Assembly (NCBI GenBank): GCA_018350325.1
Contig: JAEVLN010000007.1
Span: 2,223,856-2,287,855, forward strand
Direction of reading: 5' to 3'
Source: Globodera rostochiensis
Taxonomy: Eukaryota; Nematoda; Chromadorea; Rhabditida; Heteroderidae
DNA length: 64,000 nucleotides
Shown here: positions 21,100-32,729 of the stretch, piece after piece
Position numbering within the stretch: the first letter of the stretch is position 1
How the letters are laid out: the number at the start of each line of letters is the position of its first letter
Notes under the pieces: generated by a model
Told to the model about the DNA's origin: nothing
Databases searched by the model: none
The model's input: only the letters and a program-made list of their open reading frames with translations
Translations under genes and position numbers: made by a program

Positions 21100-23059
21100 T
21101 TAAAAACATATTTGGTTCAACAAAAACTTTGTGTGCGTCTCCTTCAGCTCCAATTCCAGCTGTTCGACTCGTTCACTCAATGCGGCAACCAATTGTTGCT
21201 GAAGATGTTGTTGTTGTTCCATTCCGATGACCTTTGACTGCAGAACATTCTCCGCCAACTTTATGGCAGATGGAAAAAAGACGGAAATCCGGATGACAAG
21301 TTGGCCGCGCTGGACACTGGGCACCACCAACACAATGAGAACGAAGAAGAAAAAAAGAGTTAGCAGGGAAAGAAGGAAATGACGAGGAGAAGCGCCGTGG
21401 GGTGTGTGACTGAAAAATAAATAATACAATAAAAAATAGCTTTAAAAAGAAAGAAGTTGGAGTGAGAGAGAAAGAGGGTAAAAATAGCGAGAAAAGAATA
21501 GAGGAAGAAACAGAATGAGAAAAGAAAGCGAGAGGAGGAGAGGAGAGAAAGAAAGAAAGACCCCCCCCTCATCCCTCCAATCAGGTCAAATCAGGCATGG
21601 GCGGACCATTTGATCATGCTCTTCAACCCCACCTGTTGTCGTTCTGCTGAGGGTGCTGCTCCGCCAACTCCAACTCTTCCACTAAAGACATTCCGCCAAA
21701 ATATCCAACCTCCGGAACATTAGACAACAGCTTGCCCGACCCCGCATTGCCAACACTGTCCTGCTGATCCTGATCAGAGAAATTTCCCGAGTCACGTCCT
21801 TCCACGATGTTGGCATCTGCCGAGAACAGGGGAAGTTTGACTTGTTTCATTGAGAATTCAAACCCGCCAAAAAATTGACATGGGGGAGGGGGTGGGTGGT
21901 TAAAAAAATGCATTCTTTAAAGTTGGAATCTTTTTTTTTTGTGTTTTAAATGTTTTGGGGAAGCTAACAAAAAATTTCACTTTTTATCCGACTCCGTGCC
22001 GGGGAAAGAAACTTGAGCCCGTTTAATTAACATTCTCGGTTTCCACCACAAATCTTTGGATTTTCGACTATTTCTCCACAAAAAAATAATCTCAAAATTT
22101 TGAAAAGAACCCGGGCCTAAATTTTCTTGCTCAAATAGACTCGGACCAGGTCAATAAACCAGGGGGTAGCGCGGCTTTTTCTAAAATCACGCGGATCCGG
22201 ACTACCGGGCTCAGATAAATCCGGGACCGAGTCGGTTCAGTTTCGCTTCCGGTCCGAAGTCCACTCCAGCCAAAAGTGTCTCGAATCCCCTGCACATCTT
22301 AGGCTAAGCCTAAGCTAAGCTTAGTTCGGTCCAATAGCCTTCAGTTTCTATTAAATCGTCAAAGCAAAAAACAAAAATTTGCAACGCAAACGAACGAACC
22401 CCCACCTTCATCGTCCAACCGATGAGAGGAGCTGGAAGAGTCGAGAGTAAAGGTATTTTTGTCGGCGGCAACGCCTACGGAATGCATCAGAGAAGTGAAC
22501 CCGGCGGCCGACGACGATGAACGGGAGGAAGACGAAGACGTACTGGCACTTGAAGGAAGCTGAAATTAGACAAAAATGAAAAAATTGCAGAATTTTATTC
22601 CTAGAAATCCTAACACAAACAAAAAAAAATCAGCAAAATTCAAAAGGTTTTAGGGCAATTTTCATTGCAAATTCCCTCAAATTCAATTTTTTCAAAATTT
22701 TGGATTTTTTAAGTCCTGGAATCATCCTGGTTCAAGATGCTGGTGTCCCGATCCAGGCTTTCACGATCCCGGTCCCGCTTTTTACCAAAAATCTCGATCC
22801 CGGCCAATGGGACTGTACCTTATAAAATCCTGGGTTTCCCAAAAATCCTGGTCTCGACTAACTCTACCTTAAAAGCGTTGTCTCTTTTCAGCACTCTGAT
22901 TTCCTCTTCAGTCGCGTCAATTTGCTTCAACCGTTCGTCGTCCTCGTCACAATATTGGGCGTTGATCTCCTCCAATTGCTTACACTTCCGTTGCAAACAC
23001 AAAATACGGTTGTTAAGCTGCTGCTGCTCTTCTTGCGCATTCTCAAAATTTGTGTCCAT
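21100..23059 (-). CDS. Coiled-coil, single-pass membrane protein
   Basis: Four exons, 23059-22868, 22559-22406, 21816-21633 and 21409-21100, join in phase to 279 residues and a stop. Exon one is a coiled coil (ENAQEEQQQLNNRILCLQRK). Exon two is Ser-rich. Exon three is acidic (DQDQQDSVGN, SLVEELELAEQHP). Exon four has a transmembrane segment (FLLSLLTLFFFFVLIVLVV) followed by a second coiled coil (ALSERVEQLELELKE). I do not recognise the family; an organelle tether or adaptor is possible but not shown. It is the most ordinary-looking gene in the window, with no repeats in its exons. Intron three holds a polypurine tract. Confidence 0.75.
21430..21562 (+). repeat. Polypurine tract
   Basis: About 130 bases almost entirely of A and G (AGAGAGAAAGAGGG type), in intron three of the coiled-coil membrane-protein gene. 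The matching minus-strand open frame of Phe/Leu/Ser is an artefact of composition. Confidence 0.8.
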
Positions 23060-23795
23060 AATTACAAAAAATAAAATTGAAAATTGGCTGAAAACAAATC
23101 GGGGAGAATTTTAGGTGAAAATGGCCCCCTCCAAAAAAACTCCCCCTGTCCGCTACTATAACAATTATCGAATCAAGAAACGTTGTAAAATATTATATTT
23201 TGAGAAGCATTTTGTCGTAAGCTATTTTGGTGTTTTTGAGCCTAAAATAAGCTCGTGCCTTTTAGGCATCTGAAGATTTTTTGGGCCTATTTTGACATGA
23301 CTCAAAAAATTACTCCAGAAAAAACTTTTTTGCATAAAATACCCTTAAAGATCTGCAGAACTTGAAGGATTAATCCTGCAGGATCCGGTCCTGCAATTTT
23401 AATTAAAAAATATTTAACAAATTTATTAAAAATTTTTATTAACCGGGGGAAGCGTACGTATAGTATGACTGGTGCCCCACATTTTTCAAAAAAATAATTT
23501 GTTTCAATTCGCTAAAAAGCGTTTCTAACTCCTGGCTTCGCCCTTGCTGCGTAGTACTCGGGGGTTATCGAGGTAAACAATTTGTTTACGGGTAAAAAAA
23601 CGGCAATAATTGACCAAATTTTTGACAAGATTTGCCGAAAATTAGTGTCGATAAAAGATGTAAGTTCATTGGATTTGTTTTTCTCGAAAATTGACAAATT
23701 CAAAAACAAATTGAATTGATAAAATGTTTTGATTGGAAATGAACAAATAAATGATAGAACCAACAGCAAAACGCCCACAAATCCCCTCGTTTTCA
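23060..23795. other. Intergenic, 3' flank of SPRY gene
   Basis: No gene seen. 23,620-23,795 is the conserved 3' flank of SPRY last exons (AATGAACTTAC and ACATTTTATCAATTCAATT on the minus strand), also present after 4,690 and near 61,510. Confidence 0.5.
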
Positions 23796-23799
23796 CTTT

Positions 23800-26192
23800 C
23801 TAAATGCCATCGGTGGCAATGTTGAATTTGAAATGCGGGCCAAAATTCGCTTCAATGGTGCAAGAATTGTAAAACGAAACGTATGGAAACAAATCGACGG
23901 CATAATCGACACACAAACCGGTAGTTTCTGTAAAAAAAATAAACAAAAACGAATAAATAATTTAAAAATTTATTAAACCCAAAAATAATGGGTCATCGAT
24001 TAGATCTTTAAGAAACAACCCAAAAGTGGAAAAAGTCCTTCTTTCTCACCCAAACGCTGTCCATTTTTTGTGTAAATAATTTGGCGATTTGCCAAATTGA
24101 CACCGCATCCGATGACGTCACCGACGCAAAACGAAGGCTTTCCTCCGATGTACGGACGTCCATTAGAGTGAAAACATCCCGTGACCGCGTGACCCCAAAA
24201 TTGGCCCCAGCTGTCATATGCGTAAGTGCCTTCGTAAACTCCAACTCGTTCGTTCAATGGCATTTCTTTCGTCGCAAGTCCAATGAAAATACCGCTAAAT
24301 ATAACTTTTTTTAAAGGAAAATGCTTCTAAAGCATTTTGAAGCTAAACAATTTATTTATTTAACTTACTTTGCTTGCTCCAAGATGGTCACTTCGTAGTA
24401 GAAGTTTCCGGGAGGATTTTTTGGAATTGGCTGTTCAGCGCGGACAGAGCTGAACCCTGAAAAGAAATTTAAAATTTTGTAAACTCTTTTAATAAACTTT
24501 TTAACGAAATCACTTTAACAGAATAATATTTACCAAAATTATTTCCACTTTGGACAATCAATCGATCGGGCTCAATAAGCGTGAGGTTCTTGTGACATGC
24601 AGCCGAATCCCATCGATTTTGAAGGGTTAGTCCTAAGGAAATATAATTTTATTTTCAAAATATTAAATACAATTTCGCTTTTGTGCAGGTTATTGCATAA
24701 GGCAGTTTTTGATTTGACTATGAAAAAAGTAGGTATTTTAAAATGCGATTACAAATTTCTGATTTTTCTATATGCAATAAATACTCCTACCATCTTTTGC
24801 TCTAATAATCCCCACCCTCTTATAATGGCGCCCTTTCTGAGAAGATTAAAAATAATTCCACATGTGGGATTAAGTTATGAGTAGAGCGCTTTGATAGGTA
24901 AACGGCGGGTTGACCACCTGTAACAGCTCGAACATTAGTTGGGAATTGCAGCGGGTAAAGCTCGGGCAGAGCGGCGTACGAATGAGAATGGTGCACATAA
25001 ACGCTGATGATCTCGGCTTCCGTCAACACTTGGGACGGAACTGTCAAAAGCAAAGTTCAATACCGAATTGAGTTAAGGAACTTATAATTAGATTTGGGGA
25101 TTTTTAAATTAAAACTGTTCAATCCAAATGGGCGAGCGATACCAATATTCTCAGTAAAATCCTTCTGAGGGATAAGAGGAAAACGAATTTTAAAAAGTGC
25201 CGGGCCGAGCATTGCGCGTCTATTCGCCGCCGAAGGCTCTTCCCCATTTTGACGGCATTTTTCGTCCGCCCAGCGAAGTGCCTAATTAAAAACAAATTAA
25301 AATAATTTAAATTGTTTTATTATTTTTTTATAAATTTACGGCATTCCAAATTGTAATTTCTTCGTTGATCATCAACTCGTCACGGTCCAGAATCTCACAC
25401 AATAAGTTTTGGTCAATTTGCAAAAACTCTTCCGAGAGGATCAAAGCGCCCGCGTTCTCATCGATGTAATCCAAACATCGACGAGCAAAGTCCCAAAATA
25501 ATAAAAATAATTAATTTTGTTTAAAAAAACAATAAAATTTATTTAGGATTAAAAATCAATTATAATTTGCCCTCCCCCCACCTCTTCTCCAAGAAAGCGA
25601 GTCTGCACAAACGCGAAGAAAATACTGTTCAGTTCCGGTATGGGAAAATTCAGACATGAATTGATAAGTTCAGGAAGATCATATTTTTTAGCTTAAATTA
25701 AAAAGTTGAATGGAAAATGTAAAAATAAAAAACATATGACCCGCATAAAGCACAGCGATTGCATTGTCCCCGTTCAGCCCGCTCACATCGTCCACATAAA
25801 TAAAGCTGAGCATCGCCTTAAACGCCCCCACCTCCACGTCCGGCACCTCCACGGGCTTAATCTCTTCCGAAGGGTACAAAAAATTTATTTTCAAAATATT
25901 TTAATTTTTCAGCTTACCCCTATTTTGGGCATCAAAGGGAAACATTGCCTCAAAAACGTCGGAAGCCGCCGACAGAATCAGTTTATGTGCTGGCAGAAGC
26001 TTAACAAAATTAAAAAGTTGAAATATAATTATTAAAATAATTGAAATATCATTAATTAAAGTAAATGTTTCACTATATTTCAAAACTCGCCTCCTTTTCG
26101 TCTCCTCCCCCCACTAAAAAGTGAATGTCCGCCCCATTGCCCGTGTCCAGCAAATGCTTAATACGGCCAACCAAAGAATTTGGTTTTGGCAT
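23800..26192 (-). CDS. BTB-BACK-SPRY protein, copy 1
   Basis: Eleven exons: 26192-26091, 25999-25918, about 25863-25741, 25691-25582, 25492-25340, 25281-25143, 25040-24918, 24632-24534, 24456-24369, 24294-24050 and 23927-23800; about 463 residues. [99 protein letters not shown], then [18 protein letters not shown]. The SPRY domain follows directly at a phase-1 junction: [49 protein letters not shown] proteins usually serve as CUL3 ubiquitin-ligase adaptors; SPRY would be the binding module. No signal peptide. Intron one has a GC donor. Two acceptors are odd: exon three has GT where the paralog has AG, and exon five is preceded by GG. It may be damaged. Confidence 0.82.
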
Positions 26193-26294
26193 TTCACAAA
26201 ATTAAATTTTTAAAAGCGTCTGGAAAAAAATAAAAATTAATCTTTTGCCCGCTGAAATACAATAAAAATTTAAAATGTCCAAAAGCAAGCCCTT

Positions 26295-27290
26295 AAGAGT
26301 TTTATTGACTAATAATTAAAAATAGGATTCCCCCCCCCCCCAAAAAAAGAGGTGGATTCTAACTGAAAATTGGCCTTCTTCTAACTGCGAAAGGCCACGT
26401 TGAATACGCTGTAGTCAAACATTGTCAGGTATTTGCAGTACACATAATCGTCGTATTCATCAACAATTACATATACCACCTATTGGGTTAAAAAGTTATT
26501 TGAAAAAACGGGTCAACGGCGAAAGAGAACGAATGAAAATGAACAAACGAAGGCAAAGTTGTTTGCGTGTTGTCAAATTTAATTTTTCTTGACTAATAAT
26601 TATAAATAGAGGGAGAATTCTAACTGAAAGTCGGATTTGTTCTAACTGCAAAGGCGTGAGTAAGTTACGTTGGAATACGCTGTGGTCAAAGCACGAAAAA
26701 CAAGTTTTTAGCCGAAAAGTTCGTCGTTTTAACGATCCTATTCGGTCCTAAAAATACCTATTTTAGGGTTTTCGATCCTAAAATAAAACGATCCTATTTC
26801 GGGTTTTTTGAGACTATTTGGCATTTTTGGCGACTTTGAACTTTTATGCGTAGGTATTTCGATCTTTTTTGAAAAATTTCATAAATTCGGTTTTTTTTTT
26901 GTCAGGATCCTTCAAAGAATTTAGTGGCTTTTTAAGTGTCTTTTGCAATTTTTCTTGCCTAAAAGTAGCATCCCTACTGATTGATAATTTTTGCCATGTA
27001 AAAACCAAGTTTTTAAGCCATTATTATTATTTTTCACACAATTTTTCGATCCTATTTTTGCTTATGAAATCGGTTTTTTGATCCTATTTTGGAAATTTTT
27101 TCTCACCTATTTAGGATCCAATTTTGAGATTTTTTGGTCCTATTTTGATCCTTAAAGTAGCATCTCTAACAATTACCATATATTGTTTTAAAAAGATTAA
27201 AAAACGGGTCGACGGCGAAAGAAAACGAATGAAAATGAACAAAAGAAGGGAAAGTTATTTGTGTTCCTATGCAAGCGCGTTTCTAATCAA
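26295..27290. repeat. Duplicated segment with inserted AT-rich element
   Basis: The word series TGACTAATAATTA, TTCTAACTGAAA, AATACGCTGTGGTCAAA and GAACGAATGAAAATGAACAAA occurs twice, at about 26,300-26,560 and 26,590-27,260. The second copy is interrupted from about 26,695 to 27,170 by an AT-rich element rich in GATCCTATTTT and ending AAAGTAGCATCTCTA. The same ending (AAAGTAGCATCCCTA) is at 26,970 and 61,070. No coding capacity. Confidence 0.6.
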
Positions 27291-27519
27291 TCAATAAAGT
27301 CCAGATGATGAGAGAAGGAAAGGAACTGGGAGGTTAGAGAAGCAAAATCCTGTCGGTCAATTTCAACAAATTTAGTATCATTCGACAGCTCTCGACGAGA
27401 CAAATCGACCTAGACAACACGAATGTATAACTGACAAAACCCATCGACCGTATTCTTCAACAGGAAAAGATATTTATATGAAAAAAATCTTTTTTTACTG
27501 TCCGGGGGCTTCTTCCTCA
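27291..27519. other. Intergenic
   Basis: No gene. 27,383-27,410 (TCGACAGCTCTCGACGAGAC) matches 59,739-59,760, so both are pieces of one repeat. Confidence 0.4.
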
Positions 27520-30056
27520 TCAGAATTTGTATTCAAAGTCCGGGCCAAAGTTCGCTTCAATTTTTCCAAAATACAACGAAATGCACGGAAACAATTCGGC
27601 GGCAGAATCAACAAACAAACCGGTAGTTTCTGCAAAAACAAACAAAAAATCGCAAATAATTAGTTAAGCAAAAACCATTTACAAATTTTGCGTATTTCTT
27701 AAAAATGAAATTCCCTTAATTTTATTCATTCTCACCAAAACACCGCCCATTTTTTGTGTAAATGATTTGGCGAGTTGCCAAATTGACGCCGCATCCGATG
27801 ACGTCGCCGATGCCAAACCAAGGCTTTCTTCCGATGACGGGACGCCCATCCTTGTAAGAGCATCCCTCGACCGCGTGACCCCAAAATTTGCCAAAACATT
27901 CGTATGCGTAAGCGCCTTTGTAATATCCAACATATTTGTCCCATTGCATTTGTTTTGGCGCAAGCCCAATGAAAACAAAGCTAAATATAATTGTTTTAAA
28001 GGAAAATGAGCATTTCAAAGCTTCGGAAATCGGATTCCGAGGCCTTAAAAGTTTTCGAAATTGTAAAAATTTTCTTAACAAAATTGGCCTATTATTCAAA
28101 AATTTTCTCGGCAGCGCCTATCGGCACCGCCGATACCCCCTTCTCCCCGCTCAACACAATAATTTTAGAAAAGCGAGCTCAAAAAAAAAGAAAAAATTTC
28201 TGAATTGTAATCAAAAATATTTTTAAAAAATCGGGAAAATAAAAAAAATTTGTTCCACCTAGCATAGATAGATTGTTACCAGAAAGCCAGGGAATCATTT
28301 GCATCGGGGATCTGAACCCCAACCAATCCCTCAACTGCACCACCACTCACCAGGGATGTGCTCTGGTCGCCTTTTTAAAAACCCGAACTCAGAATTCTGG
28401 TGCCTAAAACGTCCAGGATTTCTGATAAATCAGAAGATAACAGAGCACATCCCTGCCACTCACGGAAAATCGGAATTCCGCCCATCCCTGGTCGGCAGTG
28501 TGCCGATAGGAACCGCCAAGAAAAACCAAAAAATTTAAAATAAGGTAATTTCTTAAGCTTTTTTGGAATAGAAGGGGAAGAAAATTTGAAAATTTTAACG
28601 ATATTTGGTAGGAAAATTTGGCCTTTTCAAAATTTTCCAATTTAAAAAAATCAGGAGAACCGGAACCTTACAAATCAGGTACTCTGGTCACCCTAAATCA
28701 TGGTTAGTCCTTTTTGATTAATCAAATCGATCCCTTTCTTTCTGGGATTTTGTTCTACAAAAAAAACGGTTTCGGTTTTGACGATTCCGCAACCGGTCCC
28801 CAATTTTTGCGGTTCCGGTTCCCAGAACCGGCACCGGGAAAACACTGCTTACAATTCTTCCTCTAAGATGGTCACTTCGTAGTAGAAAATTCCGAAAGGA
28901 TTTTTTGGAATTGGCTCAACAGCGAAAACAGAGCGATGGCCTGGAAATGTAGGAAGCTGATTAAAAAAAATTGTATTTTTTCATAAACGTTTTAATCAAA
29001 ATCACTTTAACAGAATAATACTTACACTGAGACCCTCCAATAGATTGGACAATCAACCGATCGGGCTCAGAAAGCGCGAGGTCCTTGTGACATGCAGCGG
29101 AATCCCATCGATTTTGAAGGGTTAGCCCTAAGAAAATATAATTTTTTGTAAAATATTAAAAGCTCAAAATGTGTCCAGTAGACGGATTTTTTTCTTCCGA
29201 ATTCTAAAAAAATTTTATACCGAAATTACCAATTTCTCTTAACGTGCCAACTGTCTTCTGCAAGTCATCAATGTTCTGTTGCTGTTCTTTCTGATACTCA
29301 CCCATCTTTGCAATCACTTCTCCCTTCAGCTGACTCATTCCCTTTAATTATTTTATTTAAATTTTAAATAACACATTCTGAAATGTAAGGGCAATGCTTA
29401 AAAATAGAATTGGACACGTACTGTACTGAAATTTTCATTTTGGGACTGAAACTTGGTGATTTTATTGTTGAAAAGTTAATATAAAAAATTTTGGTACCGA
29501 AAAGTACCGACCGACCTTCTGGCCGGCCTCTACTTTAAACCGACTTGATCAATCGTTGCACTCAGTGCTTTTTGATCAGCTTTTTGTTGTTCTGTATTCG
29601 TCGTTTGCTTTTGCTCAAGTCCATCAATTCTTTCCAACAATGCCTTCTGATCACTTTGCATCAACAAAAAGTGATCAATAGAAACAAGTTTCTGCTGGTC
29701 CTCATTTAACCAGCCAATTTTATCGTTGGTTTCCTTTTGGTGCTTTTGCTGTCTCAAAGCGTCCATTTTCCGTTGTTCCTTCATCTCTTCCATTAGTTTC
29801 TGGTGATCATTTAACAATTTCTCGTGTTCTTGATGCTTCAACGAAAATTGATCGATGGAAACTGAAACGGGCAAATAAATGAATTTTATGGTTAGTAATG
29901 CTTCTCAGGTTAAATGAATTTTTTTCTAAGTTTCAAAAGTTGACCCTTTAGTTTAACAGTCAACGCGTCAATCGTCTGTTGTTGTTTGTTCTGATACTCC
30001 TCTCTCTTTGCAATCAGTTCCTTTAACTGCTTCAATTCCATTTGCTTGATCTTTTC
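27520..30056 (-). CDS. Coiled-coil-SPRY protein
   Basis: Exons in order: 30056-29945 ([20 protein letters not shown]), 29861 to about 29,545 ([20 protein letters not shown]), 29341-29230 ([17 protein letters not shown]), 29127-29026, 28940-28856, 27980-27736 and 27629-27520. The last four exons form a complete in-phase SPRY domain: [66 protein letters not shown], ending at 27,520. Exon two here fuses what are two exons in the copy at 0.6-2.2 kb. It runs into a stop at 29,530-29,532 unless a donor before it is used, so that join is unproven. The intron between the second and third SPRY exons (870 bp) has collected a MITE and a hairpin repeat. The true 5' end is unclear; exons at 30.2-31.4 kb may belong to it, since their last donor is in phase with 30056. 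Confidence 0.7.
28110..28131. repeat. GC-rich hairpin, copy 2
   Basis: GGCAGCGCC, loop TATC, GGCACCGCC. It is the same hairpin as at 14,983 and 60,444 in reverse. A degenerate copy is at 28,493-28,516. Confidence 0.65.
28351..28455. mobile_element. MITE, hAT-like, 105 bp
   Basis: Perfect 15-bp inverted repeats CAGGGATGTGCTCTG at both ends and an exact 8-bp target duplication CCACTCAC (28,343-28,350 and 28,456-28,463). It lies in a SPRY-gene intron. No coding capacity. Confidence 0.92.
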
Positions 30057-30173
30057 CTGCAAATTCTAAATTAAAAAACATCTGAAAATTGTTTACAAAT
30101 ATATTTAAATTGAAATTTAAATGGATAAACAGAGACAGTAAAAATAGGGAATCATTGATCAAAAACAACTCAC

Positions 30174-31402
30174 TGCCAATTGTCCGCGCACAATGCGACC
30201 GACGTTGTTGTCGCCCAACTTCGGGTGGAGCAGCACTTTGTACTCGCCGAGATGTTCGACCGGTTCAGTCCAGCACTGTTGTCGGTCAATGTCGATGTAC
30301 ACCGTGTCCGGCATGAAGGCTCTTTCCCGAATTTGCACTTTCAAATCAAAATGTGAAGCCAGTTGTTCCATAGACATGGGCAAATGCTTCGACAGAATCG
30401 CCCGCGTCATGTGGCCAACCGTCGGGTTGCCGTGTTCAGTACCAGAAGAAGCACAAAATGGTTCCGCTTCCGTTGTGAAGAATTCGTAGCGCAGACTTGG
30501 ACAATAAGTGGTCGACTTGTCTACCCGTTGAACTTGGAGGACCGCCAAACATTTCTTCTTTCCGGTTGGTTGCCCATTTGTTGTCGGAAGCTGTTGATGC
30601 TCACTGAGTTGGTCCTGCACTTTTTGAAGAGAATATGTTTAATTCATTTAATTTTGTTACATTTCACAAATTAATATCGTTTATTAACAACAAATCCGCA
30701 CATGTTGAAGAGTGGCCACAACATGGGCATGCCCAAATCCAGTGCCATCTGAGCATCGCAAACATTACAACAAATTGTTTGTTGACGCAAGTGCATTCAT
30801 TCATTACCTTCGTCATTTTGTCCGCCAGCAGTCGACACCAAGTCGAAACCGCTCTCAGTTGGCGATGGCGAATCCGTCTGTTGGCGTTGAGCCAACTCGG
30901 CGAGTTCATCGGCCAACTCAGCGTTGGGCTGAGCGAAACTCGGCCACAGATACACTGAAAGAATCAGATTTGACATTGACACGCTATGCGGCACAAACAA
31001 AAGGGCTCTTCCCATTAGGGGCTGGCGGTTTGACACTAATGAACCGAAAACACCGTTACGTTTCGGTAAACGAAGACTTTTGAGAAACCGCCACCTCCGC
31101 TTCCCATCAATCAGTCTAACCATATTTGCACCATTGAAAACTATTTATTAATTTAACAAAAATATTGGAATGGACTCTCAAGTTCAAGTAACGAATTAAA
31201 TGTTTGGGCTCCATTTTGAGAAGTGAGCAAAAATATATTAACAAAGGTAAGCGCAAATTTTGTTAAAATCCTAAAAAAATGTATTTTGAACCAGGCCAAT
31301 GGTTGTTTTTTTTCTGGACGTTCCGCGTAAAACGTTTCCCAATTTCTTGCCTTTGTCGGCTGTCAGGTCGCCGTCGGTAGTGTTGGGTGAACTTGTCATC
31401 AT
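30174..31402 (-). CDS. Unrecognised multi-exon gene
   Basis: A first exon at 31,402 begins MMTSSPNTTDGDLTADKGKK, like the one at 10.89 kb. Next, 30,960-30,820 reads ELADELAELAQRQQTDSPSP and ends at a GT donor. A small stretch near 30,760-30,700 reads GTGFGHAHVVATLQHVR. The best exon, 30614-30174, reads CLAVLQVQRVDKSTTYC, TVGHMTRAILSKHLPMSMEQ, then DTVYIDIDRQQCW and EHLGEYKVLLHPK. It ends at a phase-0 donor compatible with the coiled-coil exon at 30056. The long exon might be ubiquitin-like (RAWUL type), but the match is weak. Either this is the 5' half of the coiled-coil-SPRY gene or a separate gene. Confidence 0.4.
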
Positions 31403-31409
31403 TTTGTAA

Positions 31410-32356
31410 AGAAATTAATGTTAGAAGAGATGAATTTGAAGTATTAAATCATTTTTTTTGTTAGGGAGCATATAATTTTAACTTGAATCACGCATTATTC
31501 CCTCGTGTTGTGCCGGCTAGAGTCCGGTAAATGTGAATTTCAACTTTAATAAACATATGACCATGACTGTACATAAGCCTATTGCTTATGGAGAGCATTT
31601 ATGTTCATTTTCATTATTAGTAAATGAATGAATGGAGAAATGGAAAATGCTCCGCCACCTTTTAAATGACTAATCTCCGCTGCCGCTGTTGGTGATGACC
31701 CTTACAAATTAGGCATTTTCATTGATTGGCATTTGTACACAAAAAAAGATTCAAACATTCATTTGTCAGCGGCAGAGGGAACTTTGCCTTTGCATTCATT
31801 TGAATTTGTTAGGGGCAAAATGCTGACCCACAAAATGGCGGGCGATTGGCGATGGCAAGAGTTGCAGGACGGCGCCGATATGTATCTGGTGATGTTCATC
31901 TTCATCCCACACAATCTTAAACAAACAAAGCCCATAAATCAACACTAATGACCGCTCAAAATAATTCATTAAATTTATGAGGATAAGAAAGGATTTTACA
32001 CATATAAATATCTCCAAAATGGTACTTTCGTTGATTTGAAGCCTTTTTGAACAAGTTCATTTTGCAATTAATTTTGCCGATTTTAAGTTAAATGCGCCCT
32101 TTAAAACTACATAAAATAAACATACATAATTTTTGAAATAAAAGACTAAAGGAGATTCTGGCACCCCCCGCCCCCCTCTTTTATTATTATGTACTTTGTT
32201 AATAATATTTTTTTTATGATTTTGATGTGTTTCATTTATTCGCAATATGCTGATTGCCAAAGCGATTGGAATTGTCTTCTTGTCCTCCTCCAATTTATTC
32301 TCTGATTTCGATTTTTATAATTTTTTTGGTTTAGCCATCAGATTTTACTTGCAAAT
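31410..32356. other. Intergenic with interspersed repeat
   Basis: 31,795-32,060 is a copy of the repeat with TTTGTTAGGGGCAAAA and CAAAATGGCGGGCGATT. A polypyrimidine/C run is at 32,160-32,180. No gene seen. Confidence 0.5.
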
Positions 32357-32399
32357 ATGGGCAACAGTGAGTCGGCTAACGTGAAAGCATGCGAAGAAG
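32357..32399 (+). CDS. Short first exon with myristoylation-type start
   Basis: ATG opens MGNSESANVKACEE and ends at a GT donor (GTCAGT). Gly-2 followed by Asn, Ser and Glu resembles an N-myristoylation signal. No second exon could be assigned; the next coding sequence is the BTB exon at 32,604. Confidence 0.35.
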
Positions 32400-32603
32400 G
32401 TCAGTTTAGCAGAAAAACAATGAAAGCGAAATATTCAAAAAAAAATTTGGAGCACGGAATTGGGCGTGTTAATTCTCATTAGCCCCCTCCCGAATTTTTT
32501 AAATACTACAGTGTGTTTCTAATTTGTTATTCGTTTATCTATTCAGGGAATTTGTAGCTTTTTGCCAAAATTTCTAGAAATTCAAATTTACATAGAATTG
32601 GGC

Positions 32604-32705
32604 ATGCCGAAATCAGACTCTTCGGTGGATCGTATGAAGCATTTGCTGGACACGGGCATTGGGGCGGACGTTCACTTTTTGGTGGGGGCCGGAGACGAAA
32701 AGGAG
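32604..32705 (+). CDS. BTB gene first exon, orphan
   Basis: 34 codons, MPKSDSSVDRMKHLLDTGIG then [14 protein letters not shown], matching the first exon of the complete BTB-BACK-SPRY genes, and ending in the family GC donor (GCGAGT). No BTB second exon follows; the satellite array starts within 30 bases. The locus repeats the situation at 12.15 kb. Confidence 0.7.
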
Positions 32706-32729
32706 GCGAGTTCGAGAGGATTTTCGAAC

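Noticed and set aside
21360..21572. Minus-strand Phe/Leu/Ser frame resembling a membrane protein
   Set aside because: It is the complement of a polypurine tract and lies in an intron of the gene at 21,100-23,059.
24820..25053. Possible PHR domain after BACK
   Set aside because: The sequence after [15 protein letters not shown] matches only the BACK exit helix; the next exons are clearly SPRY.
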